Assembly: GCA_030770545.1 (NCBI GenBank)
Contig: CM061098.1
Location: 9,927,501 to 9,991,500 of the forward strand
Length of the DNA stretch: 64,000 nt
DNA from: Macropodus opercularis
Lineage: Eukaryota > Chordata > Actinopteri > Anabantiformes > Osphronemidae
Direction: 5' to 3'
The notes below the pieces were generated by a model, which was not told where the DNA came from, did no database searches, and was given only the letters and a program-made list of their open reading frames with translations. Positions within the stretch are counted from its first letter, which is position 1. Each line of letters begins with the position of its first letter. The translations under genes and the position numbers were made by a program. Below are positions 62,722 through 64,000 of the stretch, in pieces.

Positions 62722-64000
62722 CTGTGTGTTGAACAAATGGGAAATGAAAAAAAACAAAACGGTTTTCTCAAAAACGTTCAACATTCAACTGTCAACTGCT
62801 GAAACGTGCGCTTGTCACGTTTAGTTGATCAATCTCAAAACTGATCATCACTTGAAAGTAACAGAGTTCAAAATAGTGAGTAATGAAAATATTGTCATAG
62901 TGCTCACTGAGCTACTTTAAACACAAAGTTGTTTTGTCATTACTATAATTCATAATACATTCTTAGAGACAGACAGAGTCAGACACGATGGTAGTACTAG
63001 CATCCGTTTATCATCAACTGTAAACAGAGAGAGTGAGATGGGACAACACACACAACTCAATGTGGTTCTTTGACTACTCTCTTCTGCTCTGCAGGCATGT
63101 TACCTGAGAGATGCAGAATATGAAAATGTAATCAAATGATGGAATGGTTGGTTAAAGACAGGCTTCAGACATGTTTCAGACAGAAAAACGTATCAAGAGA
63201 ATAAATGAAAACATGCATTTTAACTTTATTTTACTTTCTTTAAACTCTGAATGTCCTGATTAAAAGGTGTACAGTAAACTGATATGAACATTTTGACATA
63301 ATATAAACATTTGAGGTGGGAGACTTGAAAACGGATGCACCTCATGGGACATTTTAAAAAACAAACGGCCAGTCATCAACACACTTGGGCGGCCTGCCAA
63401 ACTAAACTATAGGTAGGTAACATTGCTTTGAACACAGCAGATGGTACATCATTCTGGAACGGAAACGGATTATTAAATAATAAAAACGCTCACTAGCTGC
63501 AACACATATTTACTGTGATTCAGGAACCGTACATGACAACGTAAACGGGTGGAGAAATCATTCAACTGCTTTAAATAATGTTGTACACAATACAGCTGGG
63601 ATGCAGCATCTATCTGTCTATACAATTATGTATTACAATGCGAGCTTGCCAATAATATAAACCATCACAATCAAGATCATGGCTGCATCACCACAAACGT
63701 AGCCGTTATTGTAATTAAGTTTCATGGCAGTTACATAATTTTGGACACCATATAATTATTTTCTAAATGACGAGCAATAAAAAGGAGGTAGATCGGTCAA
63801 ATATCATATGTTCAGTGTTTTCGGTGCAGCTACAAACAATAATTTAAGTAACACTGACCACCTGAACAGCTTGAAGTTTGTTTGAAGCATGTTTCATTGG
63901 CATGTGCGCTGGAGACTGATGACTGTCACTCTGCTCAGGGTTACTGATTGTATGTAGGTGTTCTATGTTTTCCATAATAGAAGCTGGCAAAGGGCAAACA
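62722..64000 (-). other. ube2k intron running off the right edge
   Basis: The exon at 62721 has a good acceptor (TGTTCAACACACAG), so an intron lies to the right. The preceding exon, expected to end in a VVANQ-like sequence, was not found up to 64000. Nothing else is recognisable in this AT-rich stretch. Confidence 0.6.

Noticed and set aside
1..64000. tRNA, rRNA, CRISPR, phage or bacterial features
   Set aside because: No cloverleaf-forming gene, repeat-spacer array or prokaryotic gene organisation was seen; the whole window is explained by split vertebrate genes, introns and repeats.

Overview
The window looks like nuclear DNA of a ray-finned (teleost) fish. The genes are split into many short exons with GT-AG introns. 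Every recognisable protein is vertebrate. There are many CA/GT microsatellites, and several repeat fragments resemble interspersed repeats I recognise from teleost genomes. I see no bacterial, phage, CRISPR or operon-like features. Six protein-coding genes could be reconstructed exon by exon from protein similarity and splice sites.

Layout, left to right: (1) a Bicaudal-C family RNA-binding gene (bicc2-like) on the minus strand, with its start at 6274 and its 3' exons, including the expected SAM domain, beyond the left edge; (2) dele1 on the plus strand (8522-12810), complete in 12 exons, encoding the mitochondrial stress relay protein with Sel1-like repeats; (3) apbb2 (Fe65-like 1) on the plus strand (coding 16226-36179), complete, with WW, PTB1 and PTB2 domains and an 11.8 kb intron splitting PTB1; (4) nsun7 on the minus strand (53714-37994), complete in 13 exons and convergent with apbb2; (5) chrna9, a nicotinic receptor alpha subunit, on the minus strand (60380-57048), complete in 6 exons; (6) the last two coding exons of ube2k on the minus strand (62721-62432), with the rest beyond the right edge.

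ubE2K, CHRNA9, NSUN7 and APBB2 are neighbours on human chromosome 4p14-p13, so the right two thirds is a compacted version of a known vertebrate synteny block. The genes between them in human (such as RBM47 and RHOH) are not seen here. DELE1 lies on a different human chromosome (5q31). The genes are not a functional cluster: they act in RNA regulation, mitochondrial stress signalling, APP-adaptor signalling, RNA methyltransferase-like function, hair-cell cholinergic signalling and ubiquitin conjugation.

I found no undescribed multi-gene system. The observations most worth checking are: an nsun7 whose motif VI catalytic cysteine is serine; a GC-AG intron in dele1; a WW domain in apbb2 with its second tryptophan replaced by tyrosine; a His-rich and Cys-Cys-repeat cytoplasmic loop in chrna9; and a (TG)n tract sitting directly on a chrna9 splice acceptor. 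Exon limits were worked out by eye from splice consensus, reading phase and remembered family sequences, and were not checked against transcripts.
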